Of a stretch of 64,000 bases of DNA, positions 33,488 through 44,876 are shown piece after piece. The stretch lies in assembly GCA_016490725.1 (NCBI GenBank), contig JAEMHR010000018.1, forward strand, positions 124,001 through 188,000. The letters are read 5' to 3'. Position numbers and translations under genes: made by a program. The DNA is from Amphichorda felina. Its lineage: Eukaryota; Ascomycota; Sordariomycetes; Hypocreales; Bionectriaceae. The notes under the pieces were generated by a model. It was not told the origin of the DNA. It saw nothing but the letters and a program-made list of their open reading frames with translations, and did not search any database. Positions within the stretch are counted from its first letter, which is position 1. Each line of letters starts with the position of its first letter.

Positions 33488-34072
33488 ATGGCCGCCTCCA
33501 CCAGTACAGCCCCGGACACCTTCCGCTTCCCCCGCGAGTACTCGTTCCCGGCCTTCTTCACCCGCCAAACCAACCTCACCACCCACCACGCCCAGCTCAC
33601 CAAGTGGTCCGCCCTCGTCCTCGCCTACGCCCGCCACCACCGCCTCTTCCGCCTCTCCCTCTCCTCCGCCGCCGACTCGGACCTCTTCCACAACCGCAAG
33701 CTCGACCGCCGCCTGCAGGCCGCCGACATCCGCGAGCTTCTCGACTTTATGCGCAAGGAGGGGCGCGCCGAGTACGTCTCCGGCGGCGGTGGCAGCGGGG
33801 GCAGCAGCGGGAGCGGTGGCGGCGATGTTGTCTTCATACACTGGCGCAAGCCCGAGGAGTGGGCGCGCCTCATCGAGTCATATGTCGAGGATACGGGCCA
33901 GAAGGGCAGCGTGCTGACGCTGTACGAGCTGGCCGAGGGCGAGGGCACCAGGTCCACCGAGATACACGGCATCGACGGCGAGATCCTGCTCAAGGCACTC
34001 AACATCCTCGTTAAGAGGGGCAAGGCCCAGATTTTCGGCCAGGACGACTCACAAGGTGTCAAATTCTTCTGA
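33488..34072 (+). CDS. VPS25: ESCRT-II subunit Vps25
   Basis: It bridges ESCRT-II to Vps20 of ESCRT-III during sorting of ubiquitinated membrane proteins into multivesicular endosomes. It is an intronless frame of 194 codons. The first winged helix holds the conserved FPAFFTRQTNL and QLTKWSALVLAY motifs. The second holds HWRKPEEWARLIESYVEDTG, VLTLYELAEGE, EIHGIDGEILLKALNIL, RGKAQIF and the terminal GVKFF, all typical of Vps25. A Gly/Ser insertion of about 16 residues (98-113) sits in the linker between the winged helices, so it need not disturb either fold. The gene is divergent from nitrite reductase and convergent with the BRCT gene, whose stop lies 178 bp away. Confidence 0.95.
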   Translation: MAASTSTAPDTFRFPREYSFPAFFTRQTNLTTHHAQLTKWSALVLAYARHHRLFRLSLSSAADSDLFHNRKLDRRLQAADIRELLDFMRKEGRAEYVSGGGGSGGSSGSGGGDVVFIHWRKPEEWARLIESYVEDTGQKGSVLTLYELAEGEGTRSTEIHGIDGEILLKALNILVKRGKAQIFGQDDSQGVKFF

Positions 34073-34250
34073 TTCCACCCAAAGATTACGACATGAACGA
34101 CATCAACGAAGCGTTTATTTATCTTCATAAAAATCATGGCTAGACGCTCCCTTAAATCGACGAACATGCTGGAAGTGGGCAGCATGCACGAGACAAGAAC
34201 CTTGGGGACCAACCCTTGGTATTCCCCAACTAAGCTACCACTCGTAGCCC

Positions 34251-36987
34251 TCATTTCAAGTCATCTGCAAAGAAGTTCTCCACCAGGAACTTTTCGTCAA
34301 ACCGCACCTGCTGTGCCATGGCAACATCCAAGAGCCAGTCCGGAGCCACCACCCGCGGCTCCATGTTCCCCTTTTGCGCCATATCCCGGAACCGTGGCCA
34401 CATCTGCTTCTCCTCCGGGCTGACGTTACTGATGAGATATACCGGCTCCGGGGGAGCGTTGCCATCCTCCTCGGCCGTTGTCGGCTTGATGGTGGTGCCA
34501 CTGCGTGCTCGGTAGATCTTGAAGATGGCCCCGTTGGCCTCGGCAATGGCCTTGTAGCTATCGGTGCCGTTACGAATCTTCTCCGTACAGTAGATCGGGA
34601 CACCCCAGAGCAGCTTCCCTCGGTTTGACTTGGCGCGCGCGATGGACCTTTGAAGCTTGACATCGTAACGCCCCTCGGCTTCTTTATCCTGGAGGATAAA
34701 GTTGTCCACGGGTGGCACCTTACCAGTGTCCAGAACCTCGTCGATAAATGTGGTAGATATTACCGTTGGCCCTCGTGCTAGGGCGCAGAGGAATTTGACC
34801 GTGCGGACAATGTGTGGCGCGGCGAGGTAGTCGCACGGATGACCTTCCTGGACAATTTGAATGCCCATATCTCGAAGCTTCCTCTGTAAGATAGCATATT
34901 AGCCAAAACACTCTAATCCCTTGGTCAATGTTCGTCTCACTAACCCTGTCTTGGTCTTCCTTGTGCTGGTCCCCAACCCAACGGTTGAATCCCGTGACGA
35001 CAATCCGTAGCTCAACGTCCACAAGTGAGGCTCTGTGTTTCTTAGCCGGTCGCTTGCGTTCGCTCTCATCAGGATCCTTCTGCACATCGTCCGCAGCCTT
35101 CTGCTTCTCCAACTTCTCCTTCTCAGCTTGGTCCGCTGCCCGCTTCCCTCCCCAAGGTGCACTGCCGGCCTTGCTCTGTCGTTTCTTTTCTTTCTCGTAG
35201 AGAGCAATATCAGGCGCAATGTTCTGCAGCATATCCCGGGCCTTAGCTTTGGCACTCCGGCCACCAGTAGAAGCAATCGATGGTGTGTCGTTTTCTTTCC
35301 CGGGCGCCACGCGCCGTGGCCGCACAGGGGTTTCCACTGTTGATGGTACTTTCGCTCGCTTCTTCTTTGCGTCACCAGCGGCATCATCCCTCATAACGTC
35401 AAAGCCCTTCTCTTGACCAGTTCGGCCGATGACAACGCCCTCTGCCGGCCCGTGGTTGTACGCATTATCCTCAGCCGCCTCGAGGATCTTCCGCTTTCGC
35501 TTAGCCCCTGGTGACATGCTTTCCTCCCCTCCTGGATAGTACAGCTCTCGTAGTCGGGACTCGTCGAAGAAGGTCTGACCGATAATCTCGCCAAGGTTCG
35601 TTCGCGGGGGGAAGTGGTTATACTTCTTAATGTTGTACGGCTTCATCTCGCACTTAGCGTAGCTCTCCTCGATCCATAAATGATTGATCACGGCAATCCC
35701 CCATTCCGGGGCTGCCTTGCATTTCTCGCTCGTGTTTCTTGCCGTGATAAGATGTGTATTGTCCGCCTTCATCGTCTTGGTGAATTCGGCTCCACACGCC
35801 TTGATGAGATTCTCCAGATATATGCGAGCCTCTCCACCGTAGTTGGATACCGTGATGCGCTTATCTTTGAAACCCTCGATGCCATCTCTGGGTATGGGGT
35901 AGTGCATCAAGCGCCGGAGTGGCGAAGTCCACTCGTTGCGCACGATCAGAAAGTAGAGCCATGACAGGTTGCCAACGTCTTTGCAGGATTGGGCAGCCTG
36001 AACGTACTGCGGACCGTCTCGGTACTGGCAGACGAACATGTCGCAGTCCTCCACCTCTTCAACTAGCCTTCCTCCTCCGTTGACAATGATGTCCTTGATC
36101 GCCGTCTGGAGTCTCTTGGTAACGCACAGGTCTGCCGAGAGCATAATCTTCCGATCTTGGAATACGGTGGCCGGTGGCCGCACAACGTCGGAGTTTAAGG
36201 GCAAGGGGAGCCACTCAGGGGCTACTGACGTGGCCCCTTCAAGATTGTCGTTCCGGGGGATCTCGAGATTGTCATCCGGGGACTTCTTCAGAATCTCGGG
36301 GTCGGGGAGCAGGTATGGACCTTCATCAATACGCTTTCCAAGCTTAAAGCAATCATCGAACCTATCCAGATGTAAGCTCGACTCCTTGCGACCAAGGGTC
36401 CATGTACCCACCAGTGTGGCAGAACAATCTTGCCCTTCCAGCCCTTCTCCTGGGACGCTTTAATCTTCGGGTGGTCCATAGACAGGGTGCAAATATGAGT
36501 CGTCAATCGGTTGGCGTCCTTGGACTCTTGGCCACCTAGAGCCATGGTAGCTCCGAGGATGCTCTCCTTGTCCATCACTGGCAGATCGCCGCAAGTCACC
36601 ACCACCTCGGAAAAGATCATGCGCGGGTCGGGAGAGAACGGTCGGACGTTGGCCTGCTTCCGCCGGTGGACAGATGATGTGATCCACTGGGTCGTCACGA
36701 CGGGGATCATGACGGCTTGCGACTCTGTGAATTGAGGGAAGTCGATAGTGTTGGAGATGATATGCGTGACCTTCTCAATGGGGATTGAGCCATCGCGTCG
36801 CGGTTCGCAGACGGTCGCGCCATTGTCCTGTACTATACTCGAGAGCTGCAACATATTAGCCTGGTTGATCTGGGGAGAAGACAGCCCTGTCCATTCTGAC
36901 CTCTCCTATTTGCCTCGGAGCCAACGAGCTACTGGGCACAAATGCGATGGCGCATTCACTGAACACGCCTGCGTCCGCCTCACCCAT
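34251..36987 (-). CDS. RTT107: Multi-BRCT DNA-damage scaffold (Rtt107/Brc1 family)
   Basis: A nuclear scaffold that binds phosphorylated H2A and repair factors at damaged replication forks. Four exons, 36987..36901, 36845..36412, 36361..34945 and 34883..34251, give 856 residues, close to fission yeast Brc1. Four N-terminal BRCT repeats are visible through their Trp and Gly signatures: VTHIISN with VTTQWITSSV; THICTLSMDHPKI with VLPHWFDDC; CDMFVCQYRDG with LSWLYFLI; and NTHLITARNTSEKCKAAPEW with INHLWIEES. A disordered, Lys-rich linker of ~200 residues follows. A C-terminal BRCT pair comes last (VVTGFNRW, TVKFLCALARGPTVIST, LLWGVPIYC, VYLISN, VVAPDWLLDVAM). In this family that pair reads gamma-H2A. 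The donor of exon 2 must be GTGGGT at 36411. The GTACAT four bases on would break the frame. Confidence 0.92.
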
Positions 36988-37791
36988 GACTGTTCAACGT
37001 GGGCAGAAACCTTTTTAGACTGAAAAGCTCAGCATGGAGCTTTTCGGAACAATGAAGCACAAGAGTGAATGCAAACTATTGGCGCTGAGTTTTACACAGA
37101 GCGGAGATGTCAATATGAAGACGACTGTACTGGTTGTTGAGACCAAACGCGCTACAGGGCGTGAAGGAAACGCGAACACGCCAGGCAGTCACCTGACAGG
37201 CTGTAATAGGTACCAGGCAGCACTGGCCATTGGTGGGGTGGCGTGAGAAATAAAGATGCGACACCGTGGCCAATCAACGTTGTACAATGCCTAGTTCTTT
37301 TTGTCGCTTGCCAGAGGTACGTATCCGTATTCGTACCGCCATTCAAGGTGCCCACCTCAAGACGCGCCCACTGTCCATTACTAACACAGCGTGAACACCG
37401 ACGAAGCGAGGTCCATATATCTCTCTATAGGTATACCCTAGCCACAGAACAGTACTTGATTAACATCACTTAACTATCTCATCCACCAGGTCCCCCGGCC
37501 GCTCATACGGATCGCGGGACCCGTCGCACTGTCTGGATCGATTCGACAAACTCAAAATACTTTATTCTCATCCGTCTGATTCATATGGACTTGATTACCC
37601 AAGAAACTCCGTGGGAAACATGAATGTGCCGCTAAACATGTATGAAACAAGATGCTAGTATGCCTGCGCCTCTACGTTTACCGCCCTTCTCTCCCTACTA
37701 TTTGTCCAACCAAGCACCTGCTTGGGTAGGGACCCGGAGAAAAAATCACAAGCGTCATCGTACCCAAATCGCAGTCTGTGCCTGCCAGACA
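36988..37791. other. Spacer between BRCT gene and hexokinase gene
   Basis: This 804 bp holds the promoter of the minus-strand BRCT gene and the 3' flank of the hexokinase-family gene. CGTATCCGTATTCGTACC lies near 37.32 kb. No gene is supported. Confidence 0.5.
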
Positions 37792-39535
37792 TCACGAATC
37801 TGCTTTGACACAGGCCGAGGCCACGGCCGCGCCGAGAAGGGAACTCTCCTTGGCGGGTACCAGCTCGATCCCGCCCATTCCAGGGCTGTCTCTCCCCGCG
37901 ACAAGCTCGTCGGCGTACCGCTGGCAGTTCTCTAGGTAGTTGGGGTAGTGCTCGATGACGCTCCCGTTGAAAGCGACTGTGGTCTTTTCGAGGTTCAATT
38001 CACCCTCAGCGTTCTTCCGAAGTGGCGAGGACTCAGGAAGTTTGGATACGTAGGCCTTGTCGCTCTCTAGGCGGACTTGGCTCAACGTGTATACACAGGT
38101 GGCCACCAGCGCACTAGAGCGTAGAGAGATGAAGGACGCCAGGGAGCGCAAGAAGAAGAGATCCGATGTGGTTGGCGTGTGTGCTGAGGGGTGGCGTTCA
38201 GCAAAGATCTTCCTAGCCTCTGATAGTCCATCTGAGTTGTCACTGCGGAATGTCAGCAACGAGAACGGGCTAATTGTTTCATCTTGCGGAAGAACTAACC
38301 TCTCAATCATGGACAGCGTTTCTGTTCCTAGGGAGTACGGGGTGTTGAGAGATGTTGGCAAAACACCTCCAAAGATGCCAGTCGTCTCGATAGCCTCGAC
38401 TAGGGCATGTCGTGCCACCTCGCCAAGGTACATTCCGCTCACCATGAACTCGAGGGGCTGGAAGTCTGGCCGAGGGAGGGCATCCAGGAGCGAACGGTCC
38501 CATTTTGTGACGGGTAGAATGTTCTTCCCGAACATACTCATCTCCGTGTTGACAATGACATGGCTAGCGCGGTCAAACCATCCGACAGGCCTTGAGCCGA
38601 ATTTTCGACGCCCAATGATGGGGACGGGTAGGTAGGCGCCGATGTTGAACCCGGTGCCGAGGATGAGGCCGAAGCGGGTAGAGGTGTGTGCATAAGCTTG
38701 GGACAGTAGGCAGGCACTCGAATCGTTAAGAATGGCCTCCACCTGGACATCAAGCCCCTGCCTCTTACAAGCCATCTTGACTACCTCCCCAAGATCTTGA
38801 CCTATCAGGCCTTTGTTCGCCAGGAAGCCCTTACCCATACCTTGGAGTTTGCCGGCGCCTAACGATGTTTGCCTGCACAAATTAGCCATAGTGCCACGTA
38901 CCACCACGCCGTACAGGGCGCGGGGGTTGGGGGACGTACTCGATAGGAAAGCTCCACGCCAAAGCCACTGGTAACGGCTCATCGGGGCTATGTTCCTTTT
39001 GGAACCCCTCAGAGATAATCTCGGATATCTTTGTAGCCACCCAGTCAAAGAACGCAGTGCCCTCTAGATCCTTGATGGTCTTGTCGATGGAGAAGCTGCG
39101 CATGCTGAGGATCCTGCTCTCCTGCTTGCCGTCCTCGCCGTGCCCGGTCAGCTCCACCACAGCAACCCTCAGGGTCGAACCGCCCACATCCAACGCAAGG
39201 TACTGGCCGGACTCATTGCCTGTCGGTAGCTGATGGCTGTACGATGGCAACATGCAATCCAGGTCCGACTCGAGCCTCTCCAGAAACTCCTTCTTCAGGG
39301 CCGCCGATAATTGTATGAGCCCATCGCCGCTGATAGGCCCGACGAGCGCCGCCTCGGCCTCTTTGAGAAAGTCCTGGATATTCTTGGAGGGTTGTTGAGT
39401 TACCATGCGGCCATTCTTGGATTCGTCGTAGATCAGAGGGCTAACCCAGTGGGCCAAGATGGCCTGTATCAAGGACTTGCCCCGCAGAAGGCTCTTGACT
39501 ATGGCAGCCAGTACGACTTTCCGGAGAGACGCCAT
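37792..39535 (-). CDS. hxk3: Hexokinase-family protein of the GlcNAc cluster (HXK3-like)
   Basis: It is the expected GlcNAc kinase position of the cluster. Three exons, 39535..38940, 38872..38300 and 38242..37792, keep phase and give 539 residues. The N-terminal ~35 residues are hydrophobic with scattered Lys/Arg and no acidic residue (LRKVVLAAIVKSLLRG), suggesting a membrane or mitochondrial-surface anchor. Hexokinase motifs are present but altered. Phosphate 1 is LALDVGGSTLRV at 114-124. The sugar loop is SFPIEQTSLGAGKLQGMGKGF in two pieces, where the usual WTKGF reads MGKGF. The catalytic-type LNDSSA, GLILGTGFN and VNTE are kept. The adenosine motif reads FNGSVIEHY in place of DGS. In T. 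reesei the cluster member HXK3 serves GlcNAc use. Relatives of the HxkC/XprF type act as regulators, so kinase activity is likely but not certain. Confidence 0.85.
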
Positions 39536-42188
39536 GGCAGAAACGAGTGGCTGCACGGGGCCGATGTTTGGGAAAGCGTCAGGACGAATTGGGACGAAGA
39601 CGGTGGGCGCAAATGGGAAAGTCGAAGCGCACAAGACGGCACGTCAAGGCATGGACAGGGTGCAAGAGTAAATAACCAAGATCGATCGCAGCAGCAGCGC
39701 TTACGGCATCATCGAGAAGGGAAATATAGTCGGGAAAAAAAGGCAAGAGACGACTGCCTGGCGTGGATGGTAACAGTCGCTGGTTGGTGACCTTGGTTGT
39801 CTCGGCGTCACTCTGGCCGCAACAGCAACAGAGAATCAACAGGACAGGCAGATGGACTTTGGTCAACGCAGTAGTAGCGGGACGAGGGGAGCCCTTGGAT
39901 CGTCAGGTAACGACCCCAGAACGCGGGACACCGGGGACTGAGTGGTAAAAAGCCGGGCCTGTGCACAGGATACGAGACGGTTAATGGAACCTGCCCCGTC
40001 CAGACTGCGCTGGCAGCAACAAATTAACGGCAATTTGAGGGCGAAAGAGCACTCGAGGCAGTGTACCAAAGGCTTCCCGAGAGGGCAAAACAGGCAGGCA
40101 GGGTGACCTGCCCACGTTACAGGGCGCTCAAAAAATAGCCGTCGCCCCGAAGCGCATGAGTGAATGCCCAGCCTCATAGACCAACGTCGCAAGAGGGAGC
40201 ACGCGTGGCATGGAACCAGCTTTGTGCTAAGCCAATGGGTGGCGAGTCCGTCCTGGCAGCGCACGCACAGGTTGCCCAGAAGCGCTGGCGCTCTGGCGGC
40301 TCATGGCGCAGAGCAGCGAAGGGTCCAGCGGAAGCCCACTACTGTGGAAGTGCCTGCCGGGGTGTCCATCGCTGAGTCGCTGTACTATCGGCGGGAGGTG
40401 GACGCGGTGGACGGTGGTGATGATGATGGAGATGTGGAGTGGAGTTGGTGGTTGTAACGTTGCGACTAGCGTTGCGGGAGACGGTTGGAGAAGTTGGAGG
40501 CAGTTGGACAGGGTACGTACCAGGTTAGCTTGGAGCTACTCAGATCTGGGCAGAAGCGCGGCTCAGCGCCAAAACGCCCCAAATCTCCAGCGTCCAACAG
40601 CCCCAGCTTGGCGCCATGGAAATTGTTAGTGGAGGCTACAGGACACACACACCACACACTCACCCACTATCACGTCTTCATCACTATTGTCTACCTATGC
40701 AACAGGCACAGAACTTGGAGGGGTGGTCAGCATATACTATCATGGAATGCATGCAAGCCAACACACCGTCGGCTTGTTGGTGCCAACTTAGCAGTTGCAT
40801 GAGGCTATTGAGGAGTAGAAATTGCAGGAGAGCTGATATGCAGTATCCTCACCACAGGTCCACATCCTGATGATCAAACAACCCATATAGGAAGTTTGAA
40901 ACACTCGTACACAACACGAAGCCTCGTCAAAGAGTCATAGAGAGTATATATCAAGCAAGTCTTCCCCCGCTTTGGTGATAGAGTTGGTGGCGTTGATCAT
41001 AGGGCCATCTTGAAGCCGTCTGACGGTGCGACCAGGCCATGTCTTGGGCTGTGTAAGTCGGAGACACCCGGGCTCGCTCTCACTCACCTCACTGTGCACT
41101 ATATGGATATGCAGCCTGCGACGCACAGACTCTCAACATGATCTTGGCCCCGTGGAGCAGACGAGATCACGGGAGAGCTTGATAATTCTCTCAAGTCTCA
41201 ACTATTACGACGTCTCACCGGTGCCCAGCGCTCTGCCCAATCCGGCATCTCCGCGAGGCTCATAAGAGCCAAAGGCCATGAAGGATATTCGGGCCTGTTT
41301 GCGAAGAAAATCTCCTAGCCAATGGGTGTCGCCGCCAATGGCCGTTTTATCTTTGTTACATGCAACAGGCAACGTTTAAATGGGGCGGACAGGCATTAGA
41401 ACTAACTGGCTTAATTGACCCTTCGGAATCTCAAATGGCAGATCAGATCATCAACCAAGGGTCGCTGTCAATCGTTCCAGGGGGGGGAACTGGCCTACCT
41501 ATCCATGGATGCGCTGGGAAGGCGCTGAGGAGTGCTGAGGGCCACTGATGGGGAGGCACTGATCACTGTATCAGTGATCCATGGTAGCAAAAGGTGGGTC
41601 ATCGGGCCGGGCGACAGCGGGGCCACGCGCGAGTGACGTTCCATTCACATTCCCATCCCGACTGGGTAGCAGATTCTGGATTCCTACTATGTATCAACCG
41701 CCATCCACCACTCCACCACCCAGATGCCACCGCTTGTGTCATCACCGATTCAGTCTGCCACCCATTTGACTCCGCGCCGCCGTCCCCATCTGAGTTTGGC
41801 CGCCGCCGCGCCGGCACGTTGCCCGTGTGCCTCTGACGGAGTACGTAATCTCGGCCGCAGCGGCTCGATGGATCAAGCAAGATGTCATGGCCCTCGTGGG
41901 ACGCCATGGGGCCATACGGGGATACCAAAGTCGTCCAAGTGACCTCAAAGGGTCACCGCCGTGCGTGCTCGGTCGCAGTGGAGTCCCCGCGGGCGCCGCC
42001 TCATATTATGAAGCCCTGTCTCGTCTGCTATTCTTCCTCTTTTGCTCCCCCTCGATCTCTCGAGTGAAGATTGAGCACCCAAGTAGCATTTCCTACCAAG
42101 CCTACCATCATCTCTGGCCTGGCCCTTCTAGAACGTTTCTCTTGCATCCCATCCCACACGCCAGACCCTAGTCCTCATCCATCACACC
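39536..42188. other. Divergent spacer between hxk3 and dam1
   Basis: This 2.65 kb separates two divergent cluster genes. It would be large enough for the GlcNAc transporter gene found in other clusters, but no 12-span transporter can be assembled. Frames are under 135 codons, mostly Gly/Arg/Ser-rich and without hydrophobic spans. A CT-rich leader precedes the dam1 ATG. One GGCGCAAAT word lies 71 bp upstream of hxk3 (see findings). Confidence 0.5.
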
Positions 42189-43412
42189 ATGAGACTCATC
42201 ATCCGGGACGACGCCGAGGCCACCAGCGCCTACGTCGCCAAGTACATTGTTGATCGCATCAAGGCCTTCAACCCGTCTCCCCACAACCCATTCGTCCTGG
42301 GCCTGCCCACCGGCTCCAGCCCCCTGGGTGTCTACCGTGTCCTCGTCGAAAAGTTCAAGGCCGGCGAGGTATGATCACTGTCCCTCCCAGCCATCCCTAC
42401 CCCTTTTAGTTGATCCTATGATGACGAGCCCCTTGTAGATCTCGTTTGAAAATGTCGTCACTTTCAATATGGATGAGTACGTGGGCATCCCCCGCGACCA
42501 TCCCCAATCCTACCACTCCTTCATGTGGAAGAACTTCTTCTCCCACGTGAACATCCACCCTTCCAATGTCCACATCCTCAACGGGAACGCCCCCAACCTC
42601 GAGGCGGAGTGCATCGCCTACGAGGACGCCATCAAGAGCGTCGGCGGCATCGACCTGTTCCTTGCCGGCATCGGCGAGGATGGCCACATTGCCTTCAACG
42701 AGCCCGGCTCCAGCTTGTCTAGCCGCACCCGTGTCAAGACCCTTGCCTACGACACAATCCTGGCTAACTCGCGTTTCTTTGACAATGATGTGAACAAGGT
42801 CCCCAGGATGGCCCTGACCGTCGGTGTTCAGACGGTCCTCGAGGCCAGGGAGGTCGTTGCCATTGTCATCGGTCAGCGCAAGGCCCTCGCCCTGCAGAGG
42901 TGTATTGAGCAGGGTGTCAATCACATGTGGACTCTGTCCAGCCTCCAGTTGCACCCTCACCCCATGATTGTCTCTGACGAGGACGCTACGCTAGAGCTTC
43001 AGGTCAAGACGGTCAAGGTATGCACAGCCCTCCTATCAAACTAAGGGCATGACTTTTTTGTTTTTTTGTTTTTTTTACTAATACCCCTTCCTAGTACTTC
43101 AAGAGCATTGAGAAGGTTGCCCTGGAGCAGGGCTTTGAGCAGATCCTCCCCTCCAAGGTCCGCACAGGCAACGGCATCGTGCCTCGGACAAAGGTCGACG
43201 AGGTTTCTTCTCCCACCATCCTGGCCCCTCAGCCGACCACCTCCCGCCTGCTCCGGGCTACCCCGGCGACCGAGTACCCCGTGCGCTCTGTGTCGCCGGA
43301 TCTCGTCCCAGACCGCATGGCGTCGCGGATCCCAGAGCCCAACCTCAACCAGAGGCTGACACCCAACCCTGAGCAGCAGTCGCTGCACCAAAATTACACC
43401 ATCAGTGCGTAA
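42189..43412 (+). CDS. dam1: Glucosamine-6-phosphate deaminase
   Basis: It converts glucosamine-6-phosphate to fructose-6-phosphate and ammonia, the last step feeding GlcNAc into glycolysis; cytosolic. Three exons, 42189..42368, 42439..43017 and 43095..43412, join in phase 0 and give 358 residues. The NagB fold is clear: LPTGSSPLGVY (phosphate loop), FNMDEYVGI with D72, and AGIGEDGHIAFNEPGS with D141, H143 and E148. These positions coincide exactly with the catalytic residues of the E. coli enzyme. SSRTRVKTLAYDTI and ALTVGVQTVLEAREVV follow. The last ~75 residues (from about TGNGIVPRTKVDE) are a Pro/Ser/Thr-rich tail that bacterial enzymes lack. The gene is divergent from hxk3 and convergent with ron1. 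Confidence 0.96.
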
Positions 43413-44876
43413 GGCCATGATGTGCTTGGTCGCACCATCTTTAGGTTCCGGGAGCTTTACCTTGGATTTGTTGTTCTTTATTTTGCTTGGGGAATGGGGG
43501 GTTTCAAAATGTAGATACCAGCTTTGACGTGCTAGCTAGGGTTGTTGTACTCATTCACACACATACATATAACGGGAGGCAACGTCTGAAAGATATGAAA
43601 TGTTACACGATGTTACGTCAAGAATGAACATTCTACCACGTGTGTCTGCGCGTTGTTCCTCATTTGGTGTTTGTAAGACGCCATCGATTCCTCCGGCAGA
43701 CAGAAAAGATGTCATACACGGCAATCTGTCGACGGTTGGTTCACATGGCTTGGATGCCGCAAGACCTACAGCATTAGTGCCACTTGTGCCGTCTGCCGTG
43801 TGAGTTCAGCAGCGATCGTGTTCGAACAGACAGTCACGTCGTATTCGGCGAAATCAGTCCGTCTAGGCCTTGCCTACAATAATACCCAGCATATTTATTT
43901 CGGCGTGGGATGGAACCTCGAACGATGCTCCCTACTGATTGGGTAGGTTGATACGAAGCCATGGATGTTGTAAGGGTTGCTCGAGAGCAAGGTTGGGACT
44001 CCAACTATACTATGGCCCTGTCCCCCAAGTTCGTAAAGCTCTCGGTATTCGCCGCCACCATGTCCAAGCCCAAGAGCTGGACCCTTGTACTAAATACGCT
44101 ATAGTAGGCATTCCTTCGCCCCTTAGGATCCCTCACACATGCCATCCCAAACATTGCTTACTTTGGGCAACCAACCAGTCACTGACTCGCCCGGGGTAGC
44201 GACTCTGCAACCAGAACACAGGGTAGTGGCCATCCCCTGTTGGCCAGCTGGAAAAGCGAAGCTACCTCCCTGCTTAAGAAAGTGGTAGGCGTGTTAAAGT
44301 GCCTACCCATATGTGATGCTCTTCACGTCCACTTGGTTGCATCCAAAGGCTGAGGCCTTCAAGTCGTGGTAACCTCTCCGTGGTTCTATTCAAGTATTTA
44401 ACCTCCTCGCACCCGCCTCTGGGCCTCCCCGTCGAGTCTCTTGTTATCTGACCAACTCTCAAAGTGCCGTCCCCAATCAACTCAGACACGCACACCATCA
44501 TATACCGAATCCAGAGATGCTTGATTCGAAAAACTCTCGAACAGATTAGAATATCGAGAGCGAACGCGCTGCAGAAAGAAAATATGATGAACGATGCGCT
44601 TGATAAGGGCTACTCCCATCTTCAACCGCTATGCTCGCTACATCTCGGGTATAATCAAGGGCGAGGGTTTCCAAAAAAAATTACATCCCCCCTCTGCCAG
44701 ACCTAGCTCAACTTGCGAGACAGGAAAGGCGAGCCAAGAGCCAGAAAGAAAATAGAACGAACGTGCGCTACTATCCAACCAAACCGGTATCGTACATGGC
44801 CACGTTCCAAGCGGAAGAAAGTCATACATCGTCAAGCCACCGGTTATATATATCAGTCGCTCACGGCCGTGGCCTC
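43413..44876. other. Convergent spacer between dam1 and ron1
   Basis: This is 1.46 kb between converging 3' ends. No coding region over 90 codons with family features is seen on either strand. It is long for a purely 3' flank, so an RNA gene or a degraded gene is possible, but I see no tRNA or other RNA signature. Confidence 0.45.
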
